A program made the translations under genes and the position numbers. A DNA stretch of 64,000 nt, taken from assembly GCA_018267655.1 (NCBI GenBank), contig JAFDYB010000080.1, positions 40,081 through 104,080 on the forward strand. The letters are read 5' to 3'. A model generated the notes under the pieces. The model did no database searches, was not told the DNA's origin, and worked only from the letters and a program-made list of their open reading frames with translations. This DNA is from Bacteroidota bacterium. GTDB taxonomy: Bacteria; Bacteroidota; Bacteroidia; B-17B0; Aurantibacillaceae. Positions 1 to 8,237 of this stretch are shown here, one piece after another. Every line of letters begins with the position of its first letter. The stretch's first letter is position 1.

Positions 1-335
1 GACCTTTATATATTGTAAGAAACAAAACAATTATTGAATACAAAGCCAATAAATTTCCGATAGGGAATAAACAGCAAGAAAGAAGCAATTTTACCAACAA
101 CGAAATTGAATTACAAAAAGGCGACATGTGTTATGTTTTTACAGATGGCTACGCCGACCAATTTGGAGGCGATAAAGGAAAAAAATTTATGATGAAACGT
201 TTTTCAGATTTACTACTTCAAATTTGTGAACTCGATGTAAATGAACAAGAAAAAATATTGAAAAAATCTTTTGAAAAATGGATGGGCGCACAAGAACAAG
301 TGGACGATGTTTTAGTGATAGGTATTAGGATTTAA
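1..335 (+). CDS. SpoIIE/PP2C-type serine phosphatase, C-terminal fragment (5' end outside window)
   Basis: The reading frame is open from base 3 with no start, so this is the last ~110 residues of a gene entering from the left. The visible part carries the end of a SpoIIE/RsbU-type PP2C domain: a GD-x-CYVFTDGY-x-D motif (residues around 126-165 nt), which supplies a metal-binding Asp in this family, and a closing DDVLVIGI strand. Family knowledge: such enzymes dephosphorylate anti-sigma-antagonist or SiaC-like proteins, and in Bacteroidota are often long proteins with N-terminal TPR, GAF or 7TM sensor parts. None of those parts can be seen here. The 170 nt to the next gene contains no obvious terminator. 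A SiaC-like possible substrate lies at 27.5-27.8 kb, but any link is inference. Confidence 0.75.
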   Translation, partial: PLYIVRNKTIIEYKANKFPIGNKQQERSNFTNNEIELQKGDMCYVFTDGYADQFGGDKGKKFMMKRFSDLLLQICELDVNEQEKILKKSFEKWMGAQEQVDDVLVIGIRI

Positions 336-505
336 CAATTTTGAGTCAAAAACAAATAAAACAATCTTAAAATTAAGTATTTCTTAAATTAAAATTAAAC
401 GCCCTGTACATTCTCCAAAAAAATTAATACCTTCAAAACATGATTAAAATTGTTTAAAAAAATGATTTTAGTCATCTATATTGCGTAATTCTTAATGAAT
501 TTTAT

Positions 506-1729
506 ATGTTAATGGAATTTCAACAAGAAGGGTTAAATGCCCTCTTCGAACATACAACCGAGGCTATAATAATAGTTAACTCAAGCGGCAAAATAGTTAG
601 CTGCAACCCGGCATCTTCAAAAATGTTTAAATATACCATTGAGCAAATATCAACACTAAGTATCGAAGATTTAATACCGGGACATCTTAAAGATAAACAT
701 AAAAATTATCGCAGCAACTACAACGCAAATCCTCGTTCGCGCCCAATGGGTAAAGACCTTGATTTAAGAGCAATGCGGAGCGATGGCAGTGAGTTTCCTG
801 CACAAATAAGTCTTTCTTATTTTCATCGCGATGGCGAGTTATTCGTAATAGCCTTTATGAGCGACATAACAGAACGAAAAGCAGTTGAGGAGCAAGTAAA
901 AAAATTAAACCAAGAGCTAGAAGCAAAGGTAAACGAACGAACTAAAATATTAAGAGAAGCTTTAAATGAATTAGAAGATTCTAAAAAACAACTCTCAAAT
1001 TCACTTGAGCGCGAAATGCAAATAAATGAAATGAAATCACGTTTTGTTTCAATGGCTTCTCACGAATTTAGAACTCCATTAAGTGCAATATTATCATCTG
1101 CTTCACTTATTAGCAAGTACGAAAAAAATGAAGACAACGAAAAGCGACTAAAACATATAAACCGAATAAAATCATCTGTAACTAACTTAACATTAATCTT
1201 AAATGATTTTTTATCCGTCGGGAAATTAGAAGAGGGCAAAGTTTTTGTGAATAATACTTATTTTAAAATTAAAGAATTACAAAATGAGTGTGTTAGTGAA
1301 ATGGGAATAATTAAAAAAGAAAATCAAATAATTAATTCATTAATTGATGGGAAAGATGTAGATGTTTATTTAGACAAACAAATGGTAAAAAACATTTATC
1401 TAAATTTAATATCAAATGCTATAAAATTTAGTGGCGACAATAAAGAAATAGATGTTATCACTAAAATATTTCCCGATGAAATTTTAATTAGCGTTAAAGA
1501 TTATGGTGTTGGAATACCGGCCGAAGAACAAGAGCACATGTTTGAACGTTTTTACAGAGCCCGTAATGTTACAAATATTCAAGGTACAGGACTTGGATTA
1601 AGCATCGTATATAAATATATCGAATTAATGAAAGGGAAAATTAAATTTATAAGTGAACTAAACAAAGGCACTGAATTTATAATCACCTTACCTAATAAAA
1701 AAACAAATGAAGACTATTTTATTAATTGA
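506..1729 (+). CDS. Cytosolic PAS-domain sensor histidine kinase
   Basis: 407 residues with no signal peptide or membrane segment. In order: a PAS domain (about 8-122, ending in the typical DITERK), a coiled-coil linker (about 125-170), a HisKA dimerisation domain with H-box SHEFRTPL (phospho-acceptor His186), and a HATPase_c domain with N-box NLISNAIKFS, G1 DYGVGIP and G2 GTGLGLSIV. It autophosphorylates on His and should pass the phosphate to the regulator encoded next, whose start codon lies inside its last codons (23 nt overlap), so the two are probably translationally coupled. The ATG at 506 is followed by a second ATG two codons later, and either could be used. The PAS ligand cannot be told from sequence: no haem or flavin motif stands out. 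Confidence 0.9.
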   Translation: MLMEFQQEGLNALFEHTTEAIIIVNSSGKIVSCNPASSKMFKYTIEQISTLSIEDLIPGHLKDKHKNYRSNYNANPRSRPMGKDLDLRAMRSDGSEFPAQISLSYFHRDGELFVIAFMSDITERKAVEEQVKKLNQELEAKVNERTKILREALNELEDSKKQLSNSLEREMQINEMKSRFVSMASHEFRTPLSAILSSASLISKYEKNEDNEKRLKHINRIKSSVTNLTLILNDFLSVGKLEEGKVFVNNTYFKIKELQNECVSEMGIIKKENQIINSLIDGKDVDVYLDKQMVKNIYLNLISNAIKFSGDNKEIDVITKIFPDEILISVKDYGVGIPAEEQEHMFERFYRARNVTNIQGTGLGLSIVYKYIELMKGKIKFISELNKGTEFIITLPNKKTNEDYFIN

Positions 1730-2765
1730 AGACAACCAAGAGGTTAGAGAAAACTGCGCAGAAATACTAGAACTAGCTAATTACAGAGTTTTACAAGCAG
1801 ATAACGGAAAATCAGGTATTGAAATTGCGCAAAGTGTATTACCTGATTTAATACTGTGCGATATAATGATGCCGGTGCTTGATGGCTATGCAGTTATTCA
1901 TCTGCTAAGTAAATCGCCTAACACCGCCTCTATTCCATTTATTTTTTTAACTGCAAAAACAGAAAGAAGTGACTTTAGAAAAGGCATGGACTTAGGTGCC
2001 GATGATTATATTACAAAACCTTTTGATGATGTTGAATTATTAAACGCTGTTGAAAGTAGATTGAAAAAAAATGAAATGATTAAATCAACCTACGAAAGAA
2101 ATGCAAAAGGATTAGAAAAATTTTTTGATGATATTGAGTCTTTAAATGAACTAAAAAAACTCTCGAACGAACGTAAAGTAAAACATTATAAAAAAAGAGA
2201 TATTATTTTTAATGAGGGTCATACTCCCAATTATTTGTATTTCCTTACGAAAGGAAAAATAAAAACATTTAAAGTGCATGAGTATGGCAAAGAATTAATA
2301 ACATCGTTAATTGGCGACGGTGATTTCTTTGGATATTTACCATTGTTCGAAAATCGTAGCTATTTTGAAAATGCAGAGTGTATTGAAGACTCGGAGGTTA
2401 TTCTCATTCCAAAAGAAGACTTTTATAGCTTGTTGCATAACAACTCTGAAGTGCTTAAAAAATTTGTAAGTATTTTAAGTAACAATATCATTGAAAAAGA
2501 ACAACAACTGCTTAAATTAGCTTACAGTTCCGTTAGAAAAAGGGTGGCAGAAGCGCTTTTATTGCTAGAGAAAAAGTACAAAAAAAACGACGAAAAAAGT
2601 TTTAGTATTTCAATGTCGCGCGAAGATTTAGCAAACATTGTTGGTACAGCCACAGAGTCACTTATTCGAACTTTAAGCGAATTTAAAGAAGATAAACTCA
2701 TTGAAATTAAAGGCAGCAACATTACTATTTTAAATAGCGATAAATTAAAACACATGAAAGTGTAA
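1707..2765 (+). CDS. Response regulator with Crp/Fnr-like cNMP-binding and HTH output
   Basis: 352 residues. An N-terminal receiver domain (about 1-122) has the acidic pocket E8-D9, phospho-acceptor Asp52 in DIMMP, and the Thr/Lys pair in LTAKT and ITKPF. It is followed by a cyclic-nucleotide-binding-fold domain (about 140-260) and a winged HTH of the Crp type (about 265-345, with MSREDLANIVGTATESLIRTL as the recognition region). The architecture implies a transcription factor controlled by phosphorylation, with the Crp-like barrel either binding a ligand or acting as a structural relay. The usual cAMP phosphate-cassette Arg/Ser pair is not evident, so nucleotide binding is doubtful. It is the cognate partner of the overlapping kinase. 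Targets are unknown. Confidence 0.88.
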   Translation: MKTILLIEDNQEVRENCAEILELANYRVLQADNGKSGIEIAQSVLPDLILCDIMMPVLDGYAVIHLLSKSPNTASIPFIFLTAKTERSDFRKGMDLGADDYITKPFDDVELLNAVESRLKKNEMIKSTYERNAKGLEKFFDDIESLNELKKLSNERKVKHYKKRDIIFNEGHTPNYLYFLTKGKIKTFKVHEYGKELITSLIGDGDFFGYLPLFENRSYFENAECIEDSEVILIPKEDFYSLLHNNSEVLKKFVSILSNNIIEKEQQLLKLAYSSVRKRVAEALLLLEKKYKKNDEKSFSISMSREDLANIVGTATESLIRTLSEFKEDKLIEIKGSNITILNSDKLKHMKV

Positions 2766-2898
2766 CCTTACCTCATCTTGAAAAAAAAGACACTGACACT
2801 GTTTTACTAAATGTGTAAATTAAAAAATTAGTTTGTATTTATGCTTTTTATGTTGCAAATATGATACTGTGCCTATTACGTCTATACACAATGTAATT

Positions 2899-5800
2899 TT
2901 ATTTGAGCAAGGTAATATGGCCAACATATTCGTGAAGTTTTCCAAATATATCGTAAAGCTCCACCTTCCATACATATACATCATCTTTACATAAATCGCC
3001 GCGTTTTGTCCCGTCCCACCCTTGATTGTATGCTGTAGTCGAAAATATTTTTTCTCCCCAACGGTCAAACACATTTAATTCATACCGCTTATTATCCCAA
3101 CCAATACCTAAAGGAAGAAAATAATCATTTACATTATCGCCGTTGGGCGTAAAACAATTAGGTGCATAAAAAGTAAACTCAGGTATATATTTAATTAGTT
3201 TCGTAATTGTATCCCTGCATCCTAATGAATTGTACCCATACAAGGTAACCAAATAATTGCTTTGGTTTGAACAAAATAAAGTTGGGTTTAAATCAGAAGA
3301 CGTGCCATAACCGCCAAAGTTCCAAATAAAACTACTTGCGCCTTGCGATGTATTTGTGAAAGTAATGCTGTTAGTATTATCGTCAAACTGATATGATGAT
3401 GGCGTAAAATCAACGGTTGGTGTGCCAATAGCTAAAAATAAATTATTAAATACTTCGCTTCCGTAACATCCATTTTGTGTTTGATAGTTTAACGTTACTG
3501 TATAACTTCCTGACTGACTATAACAAGTTCCTGCATTTTGTAAATTTTGAATTACACCATTACCAAAGTTCCAATTAAAATTTTGCAAACCGGTAATTCC
3601 GGTAGGCGAAATTGTAACACATAACGGCGTACAACCTGTTGTTGCTGAAGTTACAACACTAGGCACAGGTACATTATACAAGCCAATTACTACGTTTGTT
3701 GATGCGTTTGTTTGGCACTTGTCACTAACAGTTACTGTAATTGTGTTGCTTTGATTCGCTGTGCTTGAGAAAATAGGCCCTACTTGTCCTGAAGGAAGCC
3801 ATTGATAACTATATGGCGCTAAACCGCCAAACGCACTGGCTGTAAAATTAAACACAGCACCGGGGCAAACACTTAAACTACTAATAGGGTTAATACTCAC
3901 CTGTGGTATAACTGTGATATTGGCACTTGAAACATTTGAAACACACCCGTTTGCATCTACTACTTGAAACGACATATTTGTAGTTGCCGAAACATTAACA
4001 TTGCTATAACTAGTTGTTGATGTTACACCATTAAATAAAAAAGTAACAGGCGCTTGCACATGCCCTGAGTAACAGCCAACTATTTGAGTGCTTGTATTTA
4101 CACATACTGTAATTGGAAATAGTGTTGATGTAATTGGAGCAGTAGGCCCTGATATAGTTAACGAAAAAGTAGTACTGCAGCCCTTAGCATCTGTAACTGT
4201 TACACTATAAACATTAGGCGATAGTGAATTAACACTTGTACCTGTAGCACCATTTGACCATGCATAAGCGTAAATCGGTGTACCGCCTGATGCAGTAATT
4301 GTAGCAGAACCATTATTTTGACCATAACATAAAACAGCACTTGTGTTTGTAGTAGCAGAAATACCATTTAAGGGCTGCGAAATAACAGTTGAAATTGTGG
4401 TGCTGCAATTATTAGCATCGCTTACCGTTAGGGAGTAATTACCGGCAGTTAAATTATTTATGTTTGAAGAGTTGAGATTGCCTGGAATCCATGTGTAACT
4501 GTATGTAGGCGTTCCACCGCTAACAGAAGCTGATATAGCTCCGTTACTCCCTGCATTACAAGAAACATTACTACTTGTTAATACAACACTTATTGGAAGC
4601 AATGGTTGAGATACCGCAACAGTTGTTGTTGTAGTACAATTATGCGAATCACTTACCATAACAGTATAAGTACCTGCATTTTCATTTGTTTGAGTATTAA
4701 GAGTACTTGCTCCAGGCGACCATTGGTAACTCAGTGCTCCAATACCCCCACTTGCTAAAACTGAACTCGATCCGTTTGCCCCCCCATAACATGTAACATT
4801 TGTTGACATTGCAGTTGCTAAAATTGCCGGAGGATTGGTAAATGTAACACTAGTTGAGTAGGTACAACCATAACCATCTGAAACAAAAAGAGAGTATGTG
4901 CCGGCAGATAAACTATTTGCACTTTGGCTCATTGTACTGCCCGGCATCCATAAATAATTATATCCCGGTGCAGGTCCGGGGGTTCCTCCAGAGGCTGTTG
5001 CAAAGGCGCTTCCATTGCTTAACCCATTACACGTTATTTGCGTTTGACTAACAACAGCAGTAACAGCAGTTGAAGGTTGATTAATTGTAAAATTTAATGA
5101 AAAGGTACAGCCCGTTGCATCTGAAACATTAACAGAATAGCTACCGGCTGTTAAACTTGTTTGCGTAGATGTGTTATAGCCTCCGGGTGTCCATGTATAT
5201 GAGTAACTAGGCGTTCCTCCAACGGGAGTAATTGTAGCTGCGCCATCGTGTCCGCCTAAACACGAAACATCCATATATAAAACCGTTGCGCTATATGAAT
5301 ATCCCGAAGAAGTGATGCTTGCAGTAATACTTGTTGTACATGGGTTTGCATCGGCAATTATGGCCGTATAATTTCCAACGTTTAAATTAGTAATATAATA
5401 TGAGTTACCCCCACCGGGGCTCCATGTATAGGTATATGGGCTTGTTCCGCCACTTACTGCTAAAGAAGCTGCTCCTGCACTAACACCACAAGTTGTATTT
5501 GTTTGTGATAATGCTATTGACATGCCGCTTGGTTGATTGAGTGTTACATTTTGATTAAATACGCAACCATTGGCATCTGTAACAGCTATATTGTATGTAC
5601 CTGCATTTAATGAATTGCTTAAGGCAGTATTACCTCCACTTGGCGACCACACATAAGTAAAAGGACTTGCTCCTACTGCAGTTACTGAAGCTGTTCCATA
5701 TCCGCCGTTACAAGCTATTGGTGAAACAATAACCGGACTTGAAACACTTGAAACATTAACAGCCAAAGTGTATGTCCCCGGAGGATTGCAAGCCCCACCA

Positions 5801-6720
5801 GATACTGTAAGTGAAACATTATGTACGCCGGCACTTGAAAAAACATGAGATGGACTAGATGCATTTGAAGTATTTGAAGCACCTGAACCAACATCATCAA
5901 AATTCCACAAATAAGAAGATACGACAGGGCAAGGGGCTACCGAGGGTGTAAAATTATAATTACCGGAGCCGGAGCAATTATATGTAAATGCAGGTGCATG
6001 AGGCGCCCCATTGTAAATATGAATATCGTCGATAGCAACGCCGTCAAAATTATTGCAAGTGAAACCTGCCCCAAATGCAAAGCGCAGCAAAACGTTAGGC
6101 TGATTAGCTAAGCCTGTTAAACAGTGCGAAGCTGTAACCCAAGTACCACTACCATGCCCTCCCTGGCAGGTTGTTGAGCCGCTAGGGTAGCTTAATGCAT
6201 TGTTACCCGTCCAGCCATCTTTTGCATTACCTGCACCAATATTTACAGAGCCTGTATTAAGCATCCATGTAATATTTTGAGTGTTGTTGTACCAATTAGC
6301 AGTGTTGCAATCAACAGGGTCGCTTGCTGTACCTACGTTTGTCCATGTTGCACCTCCATTTGTAGAGGCTTGCAATAATAACCCATCGTATTTCCACTCA
6401 CTTTGCCAAAAAATTTTCAGTGAAATCCACGGGTAATTTAGTGTTGTAAAATTAAAGCAAGGGCTTGTTAAGAAAGACATTTCGTAATAATTATAAAAAG
6501 CACTTGATAATCCGCCTATGCACCATGATTTTGAACCGCCTCCCGCAGTATTTATTACGCTATGCGATGGCGTTCCCCATGCCCAGTCAGATAAATTGCC
6601 CGAAGGTGTCCATGCCGGCGAACTTTCAAAACCCTCATTGTATGGATAGCTTGTAACGCATTGCGAAACTAAAATTTTTACATTTATGGTGAAGAGTAAG
6701 ATGCAAATAATTTGTTTCAT
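2899..6720 (-). CDS. Secreted SprB-repeat protein with type IX secretion (type B) C-terminal domain
   Basis: 1,273 residues from the ATG at 6720. An ATG 22 codons upstream (6786) is less likely because the signal peptide (MKQIICILLFTINV..., cleavage near VSQC) starts at 6720 and a TANNTTTG element lies between the two. After the signal comes a jelly-roll-like N-terminal domain (~30-270), a PKD-like domain (~275-345), seven Cys-containing SprB-type repeats of about 74 residues (consensus C-NG--NGSA---SGGT--Y-Y-WSPG---------AG-Y-V-V-DA-GC), further PKD/Ig-like modules, and the gliding-motility-associated C-terminal domain with FTPNGDNVNDYFLP and DRWGEKIF. Family knowledge: this C-terminal domain sends proteins through the type IX system, with attachment requiring SprF/PorP-like partners. 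Probably a surface adhesin. The ligand is unknown. Confidence 0.9.
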   Translation of the reverse strand: MKQIICILLFTINVKILVSQCVTSYPYNEGFESSPAWTPSGNLSDWAWGTPSHSVINTAGGGSKSWCIGGLSSAFYNYYEMSFLTSPCFNFTTLNYPWISLKIFWQSEWKYDGLLLQASTNGGATWTNVGTASDPVDCNTANWYNNTQNITWMLNTGSVNIGAGNAKDGWTGNNALSYPSGSTTCQGGHGSGTWVTASHCLTGLANQPNVLLRFAFGAGFTCNNFDGVAIDDIHIYNGAPHAPAFTYNCSGSGNYNFTPSVAPCPVVSSYLWNFDDVGSGASNTSNASSPSHVFSSAGVHNVSLTVSGGACNPPGTYTLAVNVSSVSSPVIVSPIACNGGYGTASVTAVGASPFTYVWSPSGGNTALSNSLNAGTYNIAVTDANGCVFNQNVTLNQPSGMSIALSQTNTTCGVSAGAASLAVSGGTSPYTYTWSPGGGNSYYITNLNVGNYTAIIADANPCTTSITASITSSGYSYSATVLYMDVSCLGGHDGAATITPVGGTPSYSYTWTPGGYNTSTQTSLTAGSYSVNVSDATGCTFSLNFTINQPSTAVTAVVSQTQITCNGLSNGSAFATASGGTPGPAPGYNYLWMPGSTMSQSANSLSAGTYSLFVSDGYGCTYSTSVTFTNPPAILATAMSTNVTCYGGANGSSSVLASGGIGALSYQWSPGASTLNTQTNENAGTYTVMVSDSHNCTTTTTVAVSQPLLPISVVLTSSNVSCNAGSNGAISASVSGGTPTYSYTWIPGNLNSSNINNLTAGNYSLTVSDANNCSTTISTVISQPLNGISATTNTSAVLCYGQNNGSATITASGGTPIYAYAWSNGATGTSVNSLSPNVYSVTVTDAKGCSTTFSLTISGPTAPITSTLFPITVCVNTSTQIVGCYSGHVQAPVTFLFNGVTSTTSYSNVNVSATTNMSFQVVDANGCVSNVSSANITVIPQVSINPISSLSVCPGAVFNFTASAFGGLAPYSYQWLPSGQVGPIFSSTANQSNTITVTVSDKCQTNASTNVVIGLYNVPVPSVVTSATTGCTPLCVTISPTGITGLQNFNWNFGNGVIQNLQNAGTCYSQSGSYTVTLNYQTQNGCYGSEVFNNLFLAIGTPTVDFTPSSYQFDDNTNSITFTNTSQGASSFIWNFGGYGTSSDLNPTLFCSNQSNYLVTLYGYNSLGCRDTITKLIKYIPEFTFYAPNCFTPNGDNVNDYFLPLGIGWDNKRYELNVFDRWGEKIFSTTAYNQGWDGTKRGDLCKDDVYVWKVELYDIFGKLHEYVGHITLLK
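4160..5725 (-). repeat. Seven in-frame SprB-type coding repeats
   Basis: About 222 nt per unit, seven units in tandem inside the secreted protein gene. Each encodes an opening Cys (ACNGG, TCGVS, SCLGG, TCNGL, TCYGG, SCNAG, LCYGQ) and a closing Cys about 50 residues later in a DA-x-GC turn. The copies diverge clearly at DNA level, so recent amplification is unlikely. Unit boundaries are approximate. Confidence 0.8.
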
Positions 6721-6759
6721 GTTGAGAGATGTTTTAATGTTTTTGTATTTAAAGCCAGG

Positions 6760-6767
6760 CAAAATTA
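6760..6767 (-). promoter_or_regulatory. TANNTTTG promoter element for the SprB-repeat protein gene
   Basis: Reads TAATTTTG on the minus strand, 39 nt upstream of the start at 6720 and downstream of the alternative ATG at 6786, which argues for the shorter protein. The upstream -33 TTTG box is poor (ATTG at about 16 nt). Confidence 0.4.
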
Positions 6768-6990
6768 GCTTACATTTTTCACTCAATTTTGAGTTAAAAT
6801 TGAAGTTTTAATAAAAAGAATACTTACATCGTTTTAAATAGTAAAATGTTGATTAAAACTACTGTTTTATTTAGTGAAGCAAATAATTGGAAACTTAATT
6901 GTTATTTATAAACGGTTTTTATCATTTTTAAATGGCAAATCGTGCATTATTGTATTCTTAAAAAACAGAAATATTTTTCAATAGAAAATA

Positions 6991-7018
6991 AAAAAGAGGG
7001 TAAAAACCCTCTTTTTTT
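6991..7018. terminator. Rho-independent terminator after the DUF5606 gene
   Basis: Perfect 10-bp stem (AAAAAGAGGG / CCCTCTTTTT) with a six-base loop and T-runs on both strands. It sits 53 nt beyond the stop of the minus-strand gene at 7071 and can also work in the other direction. The rest of the 6721-7070 gap holds the upstream neighbour's promoter and AT-rich sequence with nothing else recognisable. Confidence 0.85.
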
Positions 7019-7070
7019 ATGAATTTAATTTCTAAAAACAAATTGGAAATAAGTAATTGTATATACTAAA

Positions 7071-7631
7071 TTAAGCAGAGCCGGTTTTACGAACACCTGC
7101 AGTTTTTTTAACGCCTGCACTCGTTTTGGTTTTTGCCCCGCTTTTTACGCTTGCTTTTTTAATAGATTTGGTTTCAGCTGTTTTTACTGTTTTTGCTTTT
7201 TCTTCTTCGGTTTCTGCTTTTTCTTCCTTGTATTTGAGGCTATTGGTTTTTTGAAGCGAAGTGTACCAACTAAATAATTTACGCATATTACTCACATACA
7301 CTCTGTCTTTATCGTACTCAGGAAGTACTTCTGAGAAATATTTTTCAATGGCTTTATCATCTGATTTGCTATCAATGCAAGCCCCTCCTTTTTCTTTTTC
7401 AAAAACAGAAGTAATAATTTCAGCTATAGGCTTGTCATCACCGGTAGTAAACATGCTTATATCGCTTAAAGTTGAAACTTTTGTACTTGAGTATATATTA
7501 CTTCTTTTTTTATCACTCAAACTTTCAACAATAATACCATTTTTACTTTGGGCAACAACCTTATACAATCCGGGTTGACCGGTTATTGCGATAATACCGG
7601 ATAAATCAATTAACTTTTTTTCTTCTGACAT
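7071..7631 (-). CDS. DUF5606 family protein with Lys/Ala-rich tail
   Basis: 186 residues, cytosolic. The first ~130 residues match the DUF5606 family as I know it from Bacteroidota: an opening LSGIIAITGQPGLYKVVAQS segment, a GIIVESL-x-D-x-KR strand, then KVSTLSDISMFT. The last ~50 residues are very rich in Lys, Ala, Thr and Ser, a histone-H1-like basic tail that could bind nucleic acid or be a disordered anchor. The family has no established function. It is a single gene bounded by its own promoter element (7639-7646) and terminator (6991-7018). Family assignment is from memory of the motif. The basic tail is seen directly. Confidence 0.75.
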   Translation of the reverse strand: MSEEKKLIDLSGIIAITGQPGLYKVVAQSKNGIIVESLSDKKRSNIYSSTKVSTLSDISMFTTGDDKPIAEIITSVFEKEKGGACIDSKSDDKAIEKYFSEVLPEYDKDRVYVSNMRKLFSWYTSLQKTNSLKYKEEKAETEEEKAKTVKTAETKSIKKASVKSGAKTKTSAGVKKTAGVRKTGSA

Positions 7632-7638
7632 AGTGTTG

Positions 7639-7669
7639 CAAATATAAAAAAATATATGCTTAAAACAGA
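7639..7669 (-). promoter_or_regulatory. Bacteroidota-type promoter for the DUF5606 gene
   Basis: On the minus strand TCTG (7669-7666), a 19-nt spacer, then TATATTTG (7646-7639), close to the TTTG-N19-TANNTTTG consensus. The -7 box ends only 7 nt before the ATG, so the transcript leader would be almost absent. Confidence 0.5.
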
Positions 7670-7738
7670 TGTTAATTTAGGTTAGATTAAATTTGTTTTT
7701 ATTATTTTGTAAATAAATTCTTTTAATTTCGTGGTATC

Positions 7739-8206
7739 ATGAAATTAAAGCCTTTTAGCGTAAAAACAGCAGTTGTTTTATTTTTAATTTTAAGCAATTT
7801 CTTAATTGCTCAACAAAATCCTATTACTTGGGCAACATTTTATAAAAGTGTTTCAGCAAACGAAGGCGAAATACTTATTACAGGCACTTTAGAAAAAGGC
7901 TGGCACACATATTCACAAAAAGTTAATGCAGATGGACCTATTGCAACATCTTTTACATTTGCGCCTCATGCAAACTATTCTTTAAATGAAAAAACGCAGG
8001 AAATTGGTATTCACGAGGAGTACGTAAAAGCATTTGACGCTAAAATTTCGGTGTTTAGTGGTAAAGCCGAGTTTGTACAAAAAATCAAATTAAAATCTAA
8101 ACCCTCTAAGCCCTTTACAATTCCTGTAAAAGTTGAATATATGTGCTGTAATGATGCCATGTGTTTACCTCCAAAAATAATTGATTTGCAGGTAATTATA
8201 AAATAA
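7739..8206 (+). CDS. Stand-alone DsbD N-terminal (alpha) domain protein, periplasmic
   Basis: 155 residues with a signal peptide (cleavage near IAQQ). The mature part is a single DsbD-alpha/immunoglobulin-like fold. The redox pair is visible near the C-terminus as C-NDAM-C-LPP, the same five-residue spacing as the catalytic cysteines of the DsbD alpha domain. It should take electrons from a DsbD membrane domain and reduce periplasmic or outer-membrane thiol proteins. It precedes full-length dsbD by 31 nt in the same orientation, which suggests a two-gene operon in which this protein is a second, soluble acceptor. Alternatively it is a redundant paralogue. The assignment is firm, the partner is inferred. 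Confidence 0.8.
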   Translation: MKLKPFSVKTAVVLFLILSNFLIAQQNPITWATFYKSVSANEGEILITGTLEKGWHTYSQKVNADGPIATSFTFAPHANYSLNEKTQEIGIHEEYVKAFDAKISVFSGKAEFVQKIKLKSKPSKPFTIPVKVEYMCCNDAMCLPPKIIDLQVIIK

Positions 8207-8237
8207 TGTTAATTTGCGTTGCTTAATTTTTTTTAAA

